This document shows, piece after piece, positions 1 through 7,188 of a stretch of DNA of 9,944 nucleotides. The notes below the pieces were generated by a model. It saw only the letters and a program-made list of their open reading frames with translations. It did no database searches and had not been told where the DNA came from. Source of the DNA: Bacteroidota bacterium. GTDB lineage: Bacteria; Bacteroidota; Bacteroidia; Bacteroidales; VadinHA17. Each line of letters opens with the position of its first letter. Within the stretch, counting starts at the first letter, position 1. The translations under genes and the position numbers were made by a program. Location of the stretch: NCBI GenBank assembly GCA_016868515.1, contig VGGM01000025.1, positions 1-9,944 on the forward strand, in the 5' to 3' direction.

Positions 1-361
1 CTGTAGTATTACCGGGGAGAATCTTTTCAATCTTTTCAGGCCATTCGAGGAAGCAGTAGTACTCACCTCCCAGATACTCTTCAATGCCGAAATCGAATAC
101 TTCGGTAATGGTGTTGATACGGTAGAAGTCAAAGTGATATACCGGATCGCTTCCGGGGCGCAGATATTCGTTCACGAGGGTGAAAGTGGGGCTCAGGGCT
201 GTGTCGGTACAGCCAAGATAGTTGCAGATGGCCTTAATGAAGGTTGTTTTTCCGGCACCCATTTCGCCATGTATGGCGAAAATACGGGAACCACTGTGTT
301 CCTCCAGCAGGACCTTTGCTGCCAATGGCAGTTCACCGGTACCTTTAACGACCATTTTCAT
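1..361 (-). CDS. tsaE: TsaE, t6A37 tRNA-modification ATPase subunit (partial, C-terminus off window)
   Basis: TsaE is the cytoplasmic P-loop ATPase that works with TsaB and TsaD to make N6-threonylcarbamoyladenosine at position 37 of ANN-decoding tRNAs. The frame is open from ATG at 361 to the window edge (120 codons; the family is usually about 135-155, so some 20-30 residues are missing). Visible motifs are Walker A GEMGAGKTT at residues 32-40, the switch-like SPTFTLVNEY at 57-66, HFDFYRI at 76-82 with the conserved acidic D78, and LEWPE at 105-109 with the conserved Trp. The start could instead be the ATG two codons later (355). It follows porX by 18 bp; a Bacteroidota-type promoter lies immediately in front, so it may be read both from the operon and on its own. 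The identification is secure; only the exact start is uncertain. Confidence 0.93.
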   Translation of the reverse strand, partial: MKMVVKGTGELPLAAKVLLEEHSGSRIFAIHGEMGAGKTTFIKAICNYLGCTDTALSPTFTLVNEYLRPGSDPVYHFDFYRINTITEVFDFGIEEYLGGEYYCFLEWPEKIEKILPGNTT

Positions 362-366
362 GGTCA

Positions 367-396
367 CAAATGTATGAATTTATTTCAGCGGGTCAA
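367..396 (-). promoter_or_regulatory. Putative Bacteroidota promoter of tsaE (TTG-N19-TACATTTG)
   Basis: On the minus strand TACATTTG (374-367) matches the Bacteroidota -7 element TAnnTTTG, and TTG (396-394) lies 19 bp upstream, the spacing expected for the -33 element. The -33 part sits in the last codons of porX. If real, transcription would start near 363, almost on the ATG at 361, giving a leaderless or nearly leaderless mRNA. This is assigned by consensus matching only. Confidence 0.45.
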
Positions 397-1960
397 GGGT
401 GATAAGGGGGCACACCATCTCGAAGAGCGATACTCCGCCATGCTGTATGGAATCGCGGTAGAGTGATGCAAACTGGTTGTAGTTGTTCTGGTAAACCAGG
501 TAGTCATTTCCGGTGGCAAAAATGAATTTTGAACTGATATTTGGTGAGGGCAGTCCAATGCTTCGGGGATTGACGACTTCAAATACATCGCGCTGATCGT
601 AAGCCATGTTACGGCCCAGCTTATACCTCAGGTTTGGCGATGTGGTTCTGTCTCCTACTATCTTCACGGGGTTTTTAACGCGCACGTTTCCGTGGTCGGT
701 GGTAAGGATTACCGTTATGCCGGCTTCGGAAAGAAGCCTGAGAAGCTCGTTTAGGGGTGAGTGTACGAACCAGGTATGGGTAACCGAGCAATATGCATCG
801 TCGTCGGCGGCCAGTTCCTTCATCACTCCCGATTCGGTACGGGAATGCGACAGCATGTCGACCGAGTTGTAAACAAGAGCGACAAGGTCGAACCCCAGAA
901 GAGTCCTGTAACGTTCATTAAGTTTTCTTGCCTCGTTATTGTTGAGGAGCTTTTCATAACTCCACTTGATTTGAATACCCGACCGGTTCAGATGTCTTTC
1001 AAGCAGCTTTTCCTCGAAGAGATTCTTGCCTTCGTCGCCATCATCGTCTACCCAGAATGAAGGCATTGTTTCGCTTATGGTTCCGGGCATCAGGCCCGAA
1101 AAGAGGGCATTACGGGAGTATTGTGTGGATGTTGGCAGGATGCTTGTATAAAGCTCTTCTGAGGCTATCCTGAAGTATTCGCCTATTACCGGTGCAATGG
1201 TTCTCCACTGGTCGAAGCGCAGGTTGTCGATTACCACCAGGAAGACGGGTTTTTTTTGCCTGAGAAGGGGGAAGACCTTTTTCTCTATCACGCTGGTGCT
1301 GAGCAGTGGTTTATCGGCCGATCCGGCCGGTGAAAACCATCTGCCGTAGTTTGCTGCGATGTACTTTGCGTATCCCTTGTTGGCATCGGCCATCTGTGCC
1401 TCAAGTACCTGTCTGAGCCCCTGGTCGGTTGATTTTCGCAGTTCATACTGCCAGAATACGAGTTTTCGGTAAACCTCATACCAGTTTTCTGTGGTACGGG
1501 CGGCAGCAATATCGGAACCTATCGGTCCGAAGGCTGAGAGATAGCCGGAGGTGGCTTTTTCAGTTATAAGGCGGCGCTGCTCGGTGTTCTTCCTGATGGC
1601 GAGTATTATCTGTGCCGGTTTAACCGGTTTGATAAGGTAATCGGCTATTTCAGAACCGATGGCTGCATCCATTATCTTTTCCTCTTCACTGCGCGTAATC
1701 ATTATAACGGGTATGTCGGGTCTTACCTGTCTGATTAGCGTCAGGGTGTCGAGCCCGCTCAGTCCGGGCATATGTTCATCGAGAAAAATGAGGTCATAGT
1801 TGCGGGTTTTTACAAGATCGATGGCATCGTTTCCGTTTGTGCAGGTATCGACATCGTAACCCTTTGAGTTAAGGAAAAGTATATGGGGGCGGAGCACCTC
1901 AATCTCATCGTCAGTCCAGAGTATACGAAGATGCTTTACAGTTGCCTCACCTTGGTTCAT
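380..1960 (-). CDS. porX: PorX, response regulator with PglZ/alkaline-phosphatase-fold effector domain (T9SS regulator)
   Basis: PorX is the cytoplasmic response regulator that controls type IX secretion genes and is paired in the family with the histidine kinase PorY. The 526-residue protein has an N-terminal receiver (about residues 11-127) with acidic pair D17/D18, phospho-acceptor D61 in LDEHMPG, T89 and K111 all present. A helical linker follows, then a PglZ/alkaline-phosphatase-superfamily domain from about residue 238. Likely metal ligands and nucleophile of that domain are visible: D245 in VVIDNLRFD, T277 or T279 in PTSTQYSRN, D368 and H372 in NSVDMLSH, D422/H423 in TTDHG and H507 near the end. 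In studied PorX this domain binds zinc and has been linked to cyclic-oligonucleotide hydrolysis. The start ATG overlaps the end of porW by 14 bp and no other start fits. No kinase gene is in the window. Confidence 0.93.
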   Translation of the reverse strand: MNQGEATVKHLRILWTDDEIEVLRPHILFLNSKGYDVDTCTNGNDAIDLVKTRNYDLIFLDEHMPGLSGLDTLTLIRQVRPDIPVIMITRSEEEKIMDAAIGSEIADYLIKPVKPAQIILAIRKNTEQRRLITEKATSGYLSAFGPIGSDIAAARTTENWYEVYRKLVFWQYELRKSTDQGLRQVLEAQMADANKGYAKYIAANYGRWFSPAGSADKPLLSTSVIEKKVFPLLRQKKPVFLVVIDNLRFDQWRTIAPVIGEYFRIASEELYTSILPTSTQYSRNALFSGLMPGTISETMPSFWVDDDGDEGKNLFEEKLLERHLNRSGIQIKWSYEKLLNNNEARKLNERYRTLLGFDLVALVYNSVDMLSHSRTESGVMKELAADDDAYCSVTHTWFVHSPLNELLRLLSEAGITVILTTDHGNVRVKNPVKIVGDRTTSPNLRYKLGRNMAYDQRDVFEVVNPRSIGLPSPNISSKFIFATGNDYLVYQNNYNQFASLYRDSIQHGGVSLFEMVCPLITLDPLK

Positions 1961-4607
1961 CGGAGTTAAGGTATTTTTCCCTGAAGAATAGCATATAGCG
2001 TGACGGGTCCTTGTCGGATTTCAGGGTGTCGAGGTTACGGGCCGAAATGATAAAGGTTTTTGTGGTTGCCGGGGTGCTGTTACGTATTATCCTGAGGGCA
2101 TCGAAATTGTTGTAGTACTGCAAAGCTTCAGCCGTTTCGGTAAACCTGCCCACAGTAAGAAGAATGAATTTGTTATCAATCAGGTTCCCCTCTGCCCTGA
2201 AGTTTTTGTTGGTGTAATTATCTATATTAAAATTAATTACATCGAATGTTGCCTGGTTTATGTTGAATGCCGGATCTTCAATAATAAGTGCGAAGAGGTG
2301 TTCCGTACCGGGTTCGTGGATATATATTTCGGCTGCAATCTGACGGTCTTCCTCAACCCGGAGTTCAGGCAGTTCCTGGTCGAGAGCCGCCATCAACTCT
2401 TTTGCCCTTTCTGCCTCCCCGGTTCCGGGAAACAGTTTCACCAGCGCCGAGAGACCCTCCCGGTAGGTCCGTTCGTCCCCGGTTCCGGCATAATTCATAG
2501 CCAGCAGAAGCCTCACTTTGGGAATCAGCTGATGGCCGGCAGCAGTACTGTTAATCTTTTCACAGAGCGCCCGTGACGCTTCAAAGTTACCTGACAGAAA
2601 GAGGTTGTAAGCTTCGTCATACAGTGTTGAAACTGCAATTTCGCGTTCCCTTTGTTTTTTGTAATAGTCGGGGTCGGTGAGTATCAGGGCGTACTCGGTG
2701 TCGCCATAACTGTTCAGCAGTAACTGCCTGTAGGTTTCGGCCCTCGACGGGTCGGGTTCCTTCAGCAGCAGGTAAAGATGGTAGTAGGCCTGGGGGATAT
2801 ATTCATGCCCGGGACTGAGAGCTATGAGGTCGGTATATGACTTAACGGCACGGGGAATGTCTCCGAAACTGGAGGCGTATACCTGTCCTGCAGCGAACAG
2901 GGCATTGACGCTTATCTCTTTCGATATTGCCATGAGCGAATCGGTAAGCGGGAGGTTGCGAAGGTAGAATTCAGGGCTCTTGCGGTCGTTAGCCGATATG
3001 ATGGTGTCAGCTTTGCCCGGCTCGTGCTCTTCGGTAATGTCACCCATCTGGACTACTCGTTTGTTTTGTCTTCTCCAGTTGTCTTCGAGCTTTCTTTCCC
3101 CCCACCTTCTGCGAAACTCAGTACGCCCGAAGGTAAGGGCTGCCTGGTTATAGAAGTACCACTGTCCTTCCATTTCAATGTTGTCGCGGAAGCGGCGTTC
3201 GTTTTCATAGAACTGTCCCAGGTTGTACATGTCTGACGATCCGCCCTGCTGCGTAGCCATTTCCATTTCGTCCTGGCGGACCTTCTCAATAATTCCGGCT
3301 ATAATGAGGGTCCTCTCCTGTTCGTTCATTGCAGCTACCCTTCTGAGGCTGTCGCCGTTACTGATAATTTCGAGGTGCCCTGCCAGTTCGGTGAGGTTTT
3401 CCGATCTCATGCGTATCTCATCGAAGCCGGGAAACTGTTCATTAAGGAATACAACGGCGCTGTCGTAGTAGTTACTGGCATTTACGTAATCGGGGATTTC
3501 ATAGTAGTGGCTGGCCAGGGCGAGGTAGGCCCTGCCACGGCCACTTGTACCGCTGCTGCCCGAGCGTGTTGCGGTGCGGTAGTGTCCGATGGCTTCCTCC
3601 ATTTTTCCTTCCTTCTCCGAGAGTCTGCCCAGGGCAAGGTAAATCTGGTCGAGAAAATCCTTATTCTTTTCATCGCGGGTCATCGAAATCAGGTCACTTC
3701 TTATGTTCGCGGAGCTGCCGGCCGAGGCCTCATAGACTGTGGCCATGCCTATTCTTGCATTGAACTCTATTTCATACGGAGGCCTCAGTTTTATTACATC
3801 GCTGAAAGTTGAGATTGCCTTTTCTGGCTGTCCTGTTGCACCGTAAAGCTGAGCCTGGATAAATGATAGCCTGTATTTTTGTCTTTTTCCCTTAGAGTTC
3901 TCGATTGCAGGATGCAGTTGATCGATTGCCTCGCGATAGAACTTCTGGCGTATCAGTGCATCGGCCCTGGTAGTGTGGTACATTGCCTGAAGTGATGAGG
4001 ATAAGGAGCCCGGATTTTCAATCTCTCCAAGTATCCTGAGGGCCTCTCCGGGGTTCCCGGTTTCAGCCTGAATCCTTGCAAGCCAGATGGTTCCTTCAGT
4101 CAGAATATTAACATCGGTACTGTTTTCACTGTTGAAGGCAAGTGTAGCCCGGGCCTGGCTGAAATCCCTTGTGTAGAATCGTGCCTTCGCCATAAGCAGG
4201 TAACTGTCGTCAACCCACCTGTTATACTCCTTAAGGTTATAGAAATCCTCGTCGCGGGGAGGTTGTGCATCACCGGACTCAGGGCGGGCTGTTATCGACT
4301 TGAGTGTAATGAGCTTCGAGGCCTTCTGTATAGCCCTTTCCATATCGGCGGCACATACCCGGGCAGAAGCAGGGTCGCTGTATTCAAATAACATCAGAAT
4401 ATCGCCGAAGTCATCGGTGTGTTCACGGGTTATCTTATCAATACCGCTCCTGAAGCTTTCGTATCCGTTATGATAAATATTGTACCGGGCGGTAAGGCCA
4501 TGATAAAACCTCGACGCCCCGGTATTCTTCTCAACCGAACAACCCGATGCGGCAAACAGCAGCAAAAGGCCTGTAATGAAGCCGTACGAATGCCTGAATC
4601 TGACCAA
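1947..4607 (-). CDS. porW: PorW/SprE, TPR lipoprotein of the type IX secretion system
   Basis: This 886-residue protein matches PorW (SprE in gliding flavobacteria), a lipoprotein needed for type IX secretion and associated in the literature with the PorK/N and PorL/M complexes. The N-terminus is a lipoprotein signal peptide with hydrophobic core GLLLLFAA and lipobox ASGC, lipidated Cys at 23. TPR-like helical repeats fill roughly residues 130-390 and 565-740. A family-typical stretch, TFGRTEFRRRWGERKLEDNW, spans 492-511. The C-terminal domain (about 765-880) has the alternating strand pattern FALIIED ... FILLTVGRF seen in PorW. The start is TTG at 4607: an in-frame TAG lies six codons upstream, no ATG lies between, and no Met occurs downstream until after the signal peptide. 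The stop overlaps the porX start by 14 bp, which suggests translational coupling. TTG could lower expression. Confidence 0.9.
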   Translation of the reverse strand: MVRFRHSYGFITGLLLLFAASGCSVEKNTGASRFYHGLTARYNIYHNGYESFRSGIDKITREHTDDFGDILMLFEYSDPASARVCAADMERAIQKASKLITLKSITARPESGDAQPPRDEDFYNLKEYNRWVDDSYLLMAKARFYTRDFSQARATLAFNSENSTDVNILTEGTIWLARIQAETGNPGEALRILGEIENPGSLSSSLQAMYHTTRADALIRQKFYREAIDQLHPAIENSKGKRQKYRLSFIQAQLYGATGQPEKAISTFSDVIKLRPPYEIEFNARIGMATVYEASAGSSANIRSDLISMTRDEKNKDFLDQIYLALGRLSEKEGKMEEAIGHYRTATRSGSSGTSGRGRAYLALASHYYEIPDYVNASNYYDSAVVFLNEQFPGFDEIRMRSENLTELAGHLEIISNGDSLRRVAAMNEQERTLIIAGIIEKVRQDEMEMATQQGGSSDMYNLGQFYENERRFRDNIEMEGQWYFYNQAALTFGRTEFRRRWGERKLEDNWRRQNKRVVQMGDITEEHEPGKADTIISANDRKSPEFYLRNLPLTDSLMAISKEISVNALFAAGQVYASSFGDIPRAVKSYTDLIALSPGHEYIPQAYYHLYLLLKEPDPSRAETYRQLLLNSYGDTEYALILTDPDYYKKQREREIAVSTLYDEAYNLFLSGNFEASRALCEKINSTAAGHQLIPKVRLLLAMNYAGTGDERTYREGLSALVKLFPGTGEAERAKELMAALDQELPELRVEEDRQIAAEIYIHEPGTEHLFALIIEDPAFNINQATFDVINFNIDNYTNKNFRAEGNLIDNKFILLTVGRFTETAEALQYYNNFDALRIIRNSTPATTKTFIISARNLDTLKSDKDPSRYMLFFREKYLNSDEPR

Positions 4608-4654
4608 AGGCGTTAATTTATACTATAAACTACCGAAATATCGCTATAGTATGG

Positions 4655-4662
4655 CAAAGGTA
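4655..4662 (-). promoter_or_regulatory. Possible -7 promoter element upstream of porW-porX
   Basis: TACCTTTG on the minus strand matches TAnnTTTG inside the 73-bp gap between the NifU-domain gene and porW. A start site would fall near 4651-4648, leaving a leader of about 40 nt before the TTG start. No TTG/TTTG -33 element lies 19-21 bp upstream, so the match is only partial. The gap also has an AT-rich stretch just before the start codon. Confidence 0.3.
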
Positions 4663-4680
4663 ATAAAAATTGGTGCCCTG

Positions 4681-4917
4681 TCAGTTAACGGCAACTACCT
4701 CACGTATTTCGGGAATCTCCTTCATAAGGGTCTGCTCAACCCCTGCTTTCAGGGTCATCATGCTGTAGGGACACCCGTGGCAGGCTCCGGTGAGCCTCAC
4801 TTTTACCACATTATCGGCAGTAACTTCAATAAATTCAATATCGCCGCCGTCAGACTGCAGGTAGGGTCTTACCCTGTCAAGCGCCTTTTTAACTTTCTCA
4901 ATGCTGATGTTTGACAT
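4681..4917 (-). CDS. NifU C-terminal domain Fe-S carrier protein
   Basis: This is a 78-residue stand-alone NifU-like C-terminal domain (the Nfu fold), a small cytoplasmic protein that holds and transfers Fe-S clusters to apoproteins. The hallmark motifs are all present: RPYLQSDGGDIEFIEV at 17-32, then LTGACHGCPYS at 42-52 with the cluster-binding pair C46 and C49, then TLKAGVEQTL at 55-64. The length is normal for the single-domain form found in many bacteria. It starts 7 bp after the mrp stop, so the two are almost certainly co-transcribed, and the pairing fits a shared Fe-S assembly or delivery role. The ATG at 4917 gives exactly the domain start. It lacks the IscU-like and ferredoxin domains of full nitrogen-fixation NifU, so it should not be taken as evidence of nitrogen fixation. 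Confidence 0.92.
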   Translation of the reverse strand: MSNISIEKVKKALDRVRPYLQSDGGDIEFIEVTADNVVKVRLTGACHGCPYSMMTLKAGVEQTLMKEIPEIREVVAVN

Positions 4918-4924
4918 ATGGTTT

Positions 4925-6037
4925 TCAGTTAATTTTTACTCTCGCTGTTGGTCCCGCGGTCCTGTTTCTCTCCTCTGTCCTGACTACAACCTCTTCAGCA
5001 AGCTTCATAAACGCGGAACCGCTTGCCGAATCGCCCAGCGCCACCGGTTGCCCGCTGTCACCGCCTTCGCATATCGACTGAACCACCGGTATCTGACCCA
5101 GAAGAGGCACCCCCGATTTTTCAGCGAGGTTCTTTCCTCCCTCCCTTCCGAATATAAAGTACTTATTATCAGGTAGTTCAGCCGGTGTAAACCACGACAT
5201 GTTTTCGACGAGACCGAGAACCGGTACGTTTATCTTATCGCTCCTGAACATGGCAATACCCTTCACTGCGTCGGCCAGGGCTACTTCCTGGGGCGTTGTT
5301 ACAACTATGGCGCCGGTTACAGGTACCTCCTGTACAAGAGTAAGGTGTATATCACTTGTTCCGGGAGGGAGGTCTACAACAAGGTAATCGAGTTCACCCC
5401 AGTCACCCTGGGTAATAAGCTGTTTCAGGAAGTTCGAGGCCATGGGTCCCCTCCATACCACTGCGTCTGACGGGTCAACAAAGAAGCCAATCGAAAGCAC
5501 CTTTACACCGTACTTCTCCATGGGAACAATCATGTCGGTGTTATCGAGCTTTATTACTTTCGGCCTGAACCCGGCTGCATCGAACATTACCGGCACCGAG
5601 GGCCCGAAGATATCGGCATCGAGAAGCCCTGTTCTGTACCCCAGTCTGGCCAGCGAAACGGCAAGGTTAACTGCTATGGTGCTCTTGCCCACTCCACCCT
5701 TGCCTGACGAGACAGCCAGTATGTTGGCTACTCCCGGAAGGGGATCGTCCTCCGTCTTCTTCTTCACCGAAGCGAGCTTTTCAACAACAACTTTGGGTTC
5801 AATCCTGATGTCAGCAATCTTTGTGCCGGGCCCCAGCTTCTCCTTTATTACCTTTACACATGTACTTCTCAGGGAGCTGATTACAGGGTCGTTCGACTTA
5901 TCGGGAGTAAGCACCACGGTAATGCCATTCTCGCCCGATGATACAGTACCAACCATTCCCGACGAGACAATGTCGAGTCCGGTATCAGGGTGGTTAATCC
6001 CCCTAAGTGCATCGAGGATTATTTCCTTTGTGAACAT
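4925..6037 (-). CDS. mrp: Mrp/ApbC-family iron-sulfur cluster carrier ATPase
   Basis: Mrp/ApbC proteins are cytoplasmic dimeric P-loop ATPases that carry Fe-S clusters to target proteins. The 370-residue product has an N-terminal MIP18/DUF59-like domain (about 1-85), a linker, and a ParA/MinD-type ATPase domain from about 103. The deviant Walker A GKGGVGKST is at 112-120 with signature lysine K113, followed by LLDADIFGPS at 138-147 and the switch II motif VDLPPGTSD at 221-229. After GLVENMSWF (275-283), where most Mrp proteins carry the cluster-binding CxxC, this one reads TPAELPDNKY and has no Cys pair. This looks like a variant seen in Bacteroidota rather than damage. The only Cys are C60 and C323. 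It is followed after 7 bp by the NifU-domain gene. The start ATG at 6037 gives the full DUF59 domain. Confidence 0.94.
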   Translation of the reverse strand: MFTKEIILDALRGINHPDTGLDIVSSGMVGTVSSGENGITVVLTPDKSNDPVISSLRSTCVKVIKEKLGPGTKIADIRIEPKVVVEKLASVKKKTEDDPLPGVANILAVSSGKGGVGKSTIAVNLAVSLARLGYRTGLLDADIFGPSVPVMFDAAGFRPKVIKLDNTDMIVPMEKYGVKVLSIGFFVDPSDAVVWRGPMASNFLKQLITQGDWGELDYLVVDLPPGTSDIHLTLVQEVPVTGAIVVTTPQEVALADAVKGIAMFRSDKINVPVLGLVENMSWFTPAELPDNKYFIFGREGGKNLAEKSGVPLLGQIPVVQSICEGGDSGQPVALGDSASGSAFMKLAEEVVVRTEERNRTAGPTARVKIN

Positions 6038-6064
6038 GGTAAGAGGCCTTAAGTTTAATTAAAT

Positions 6065-6089
6065 CAAATATAAATAATCTGCAAATGTA
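6065..6089 (-). promoter_or_regulatory. Possible promoter elements upstream of mrp (two TAnnTTTG matches)
   Basis: In the 107-bp gap between the ATL gene and mrp, the minus strand carries TACATTTG (6089-6082) and TATATTTG (6072-6065), both fits to the Bacteroidota -7 element. Neither has a clear TTG 19-21 bp upstream, although a T-rich run lies roughly there for the second. The gap is AT-rich and also holds the palindrome TTTAATTAAA (6054-6063). A promoter for the mrp-NifU pair is plausible but unproven. Confidence 0.35.
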
Positions 6090-6144
6090 TGAAAAAAGAA
6101 TCAGTTTGCCTGTTGCGGAAGAGTTGCTTCAGGAACCAAAGAAT

Positions 6145-6531
6145 CTACTTAAGCCCATCGGCCGGGTCCCAGAAGATTTCACGGAAGTTCCGTATGATGT
6201 TCTCTTCTATTATTGCACCCTCGTTTTCAAGGAGTTCCTTCATAAGGTTAGGGGTGCCGAAGTGGTGCCTGCCGGTAAGCATACCGTTGCGGTTCACAAC
6301 CCTGTGAGCAGGAATAAACCCGGGCTGTGAGTGTGAATTATTCATTGCCCATCCCACCATTCTGGCCGACCGGCCCGAACCGAGGTATCGGGCAATTGCC
6401 CCGTATGATGTAACGCGGCCACGGGGGATCATTGAGGCTATCACATACACTCTTTCAAAAAACCCGTCGTTATCACTGTTCCGGGTTTTTCTCTTCAAGG
6501 AGCTCGAATCTGACCTCATTATTAACTTCAA
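6145..6531 (-). CDS. Alkyltransferase-like (ATL) DNA-binding protein, MGMT family
   Basis: This protein (128 residues from the first ATG) has the DNA-binding domain of O6-alkylguanine-DNA alkyltransferases: helix-turn-helix segment GRVTSYGAIARYLG (38-51) with the conserved Y43, arginine-finger region SARMVGWAMN (55-64, R57), and the active-site loop FIPAHRVVNRNG (72-83). The reactive Cys of PCHRV is replaced by Ala (A75), so it cannot accept an alkyl group. It should act as an ATL protein, binding O6-alkylguanine lesions and handing them to nucleotide excision repair. The start is uncertain: ATG at 6531, ATG at 6519 or TTG at 6498 all overlap the 3' end of trmB, and the shortest best fits the usual family N-terminus. 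The C-terminus ends NFREIFWDP, as in Bacteroidota homologues from memory. The reported coordinates use the first ATG. Confidence 0.87.
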   Translation of the reverse strand: MKLIMRSDSSSLKRKTRNSDNDGFFERVYVIASMIPRGRVTSYGAIARYLGSGRSARMVGWAMNNSHSQPGFIPAHRVVNRNGMLTGRHHFGTPNLMKELLENEGAIIEENIIRNFREIFWDPADGLK

Positions 6532-7186
6532 ACTGTATATAGGTTATCGGGAAACCTTTAAGGAGAAAGAGTTTCTCATAATGTGTTTTTATGGCGAGTA
6601 TTTCGCCGGAATAGTCACTTTCGTACAGGTTGTCGGTAGCGAAATTGATTTTGAGAGAGTTATGTTCAATAACCTTTATGGTATAGTCGAACAGCGGTTT
6701 GCTGTCGGTTTTAAGATGAACAATTCCACCCGGTGCCAGGAATGTCCTGTATGAATTCAGGAAGATGGGTGATGTAAGGCGTTTTTTCTCACGTCTCCTT
6801 TTCATCTGCGGGTCGGGGAATGTAATCCATAGCTCATCAACTTCACCCTCTCCGAAAAATGATCGTATGAACTCAATCCGCGTACGCAGGAACCCCACGT
6901 TTTTAAGTGAGTGATCGTGTGCGGTTCTGGCCCCTCTCCACATTCTTGCACCCTTGATGTCAATGCCCACGAAGTTCTTTTCGGGGTACATCATTGCAAG
7001 GCCCGTTGTATATTCGCCTTTTCCGCAGCCGAGTTCGAGTACCAGCGGGTTACCGTTTCTGAAGAATTCGCTTTTCCACTTTCCCTTCAGTCTGAAATCC
7101 TTGCCGAATATTTCGTTGAAGCCGGGTTGAATCACAAAGTCCCAGCTATCCATTTCCGACCACTTCCTGAGCTTGTTCTTCCCCAT
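6473..7186 (-). CDS. trmB: tRNA (guanine(46)-N7)-methyltransferase TrmB
   Basis: TrmB uses S-adenosylmethionine to make 7-methylguanosine at position 46 in the variable loop of tRNAs. The 237-residue protein shows the class I methyltransferase fold: SAM-binding motif I LELGCGKGEYT (50-60), motif II FVGIDIKGARMWRGA (72-86), the family signature ITFPDPQMKRRREKKR (121-136), LKTD (158-161), and the C-terminal THYEKLF (201-207) that corresponds to the TxYE substrate motif. A basic N-terminus (MGKNKLRKW) and the length are ordinary for the family. It starts 2 bp after the gldH stop, and its last 59 bp overlap the longest reading of the ATL gene, so it sits inside a continuous transcription unit. 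No part appears damaged. Confidence 0.95.
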   Translation of the reverse strand: MGKNKLRKWSEMDSWDFVIQPGFNEIFGKDFRLKGKWKSEFFRNGNPLVLELGCGKGEYTTGLAMMYPEKNFVGIDIKGARMWRGARTAHDHSLKNVGFLRTRIEFIRSFFGEGEVDELWITFPDPQMKRRREKKRLTSPIFLNSYRTFLAPGGIVHLKTDSKPLFDYTIKVIEHNSLKINFATDNLYESDYSGEILAIKTHYEKLFLLKGFPITYIQFEVNNEVRFELLEEKNPEQ

Positions 7187-7188
7187 TG

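Noticed and set aside
3375..3812. 145-codon open frame on the plus strand, opposite porW
   Set aside because: It lies fully antisense to the well-supported porW frame, shows no domain-like motif, and has the composition expected of a shadow frame.
5442..6062. 206-codon open frame on the plus strand, opposite mrp
   Set aside because: It is the complement of a strongly conserved ATPase gene; the Ser/Thr/Pro-rich translation has no recognisable family pattern and its length follows from codon bias in mrp.
6054..6063. Palindrome TTTAATTAAA upstream of mrp, considered as an operator
   Set aside because: It is a simple AT-only palindrome in an AT-rich gap, easily expected by chance, with no second copy in the window.
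6095..6144. Possible intrinsic terminator after the ATL gene
   Set aside because: The best stem (GAAG/CTTC) is only four base pairs and the T-run begins more than 20 nt further on, so it does not meet a reasonable standard.
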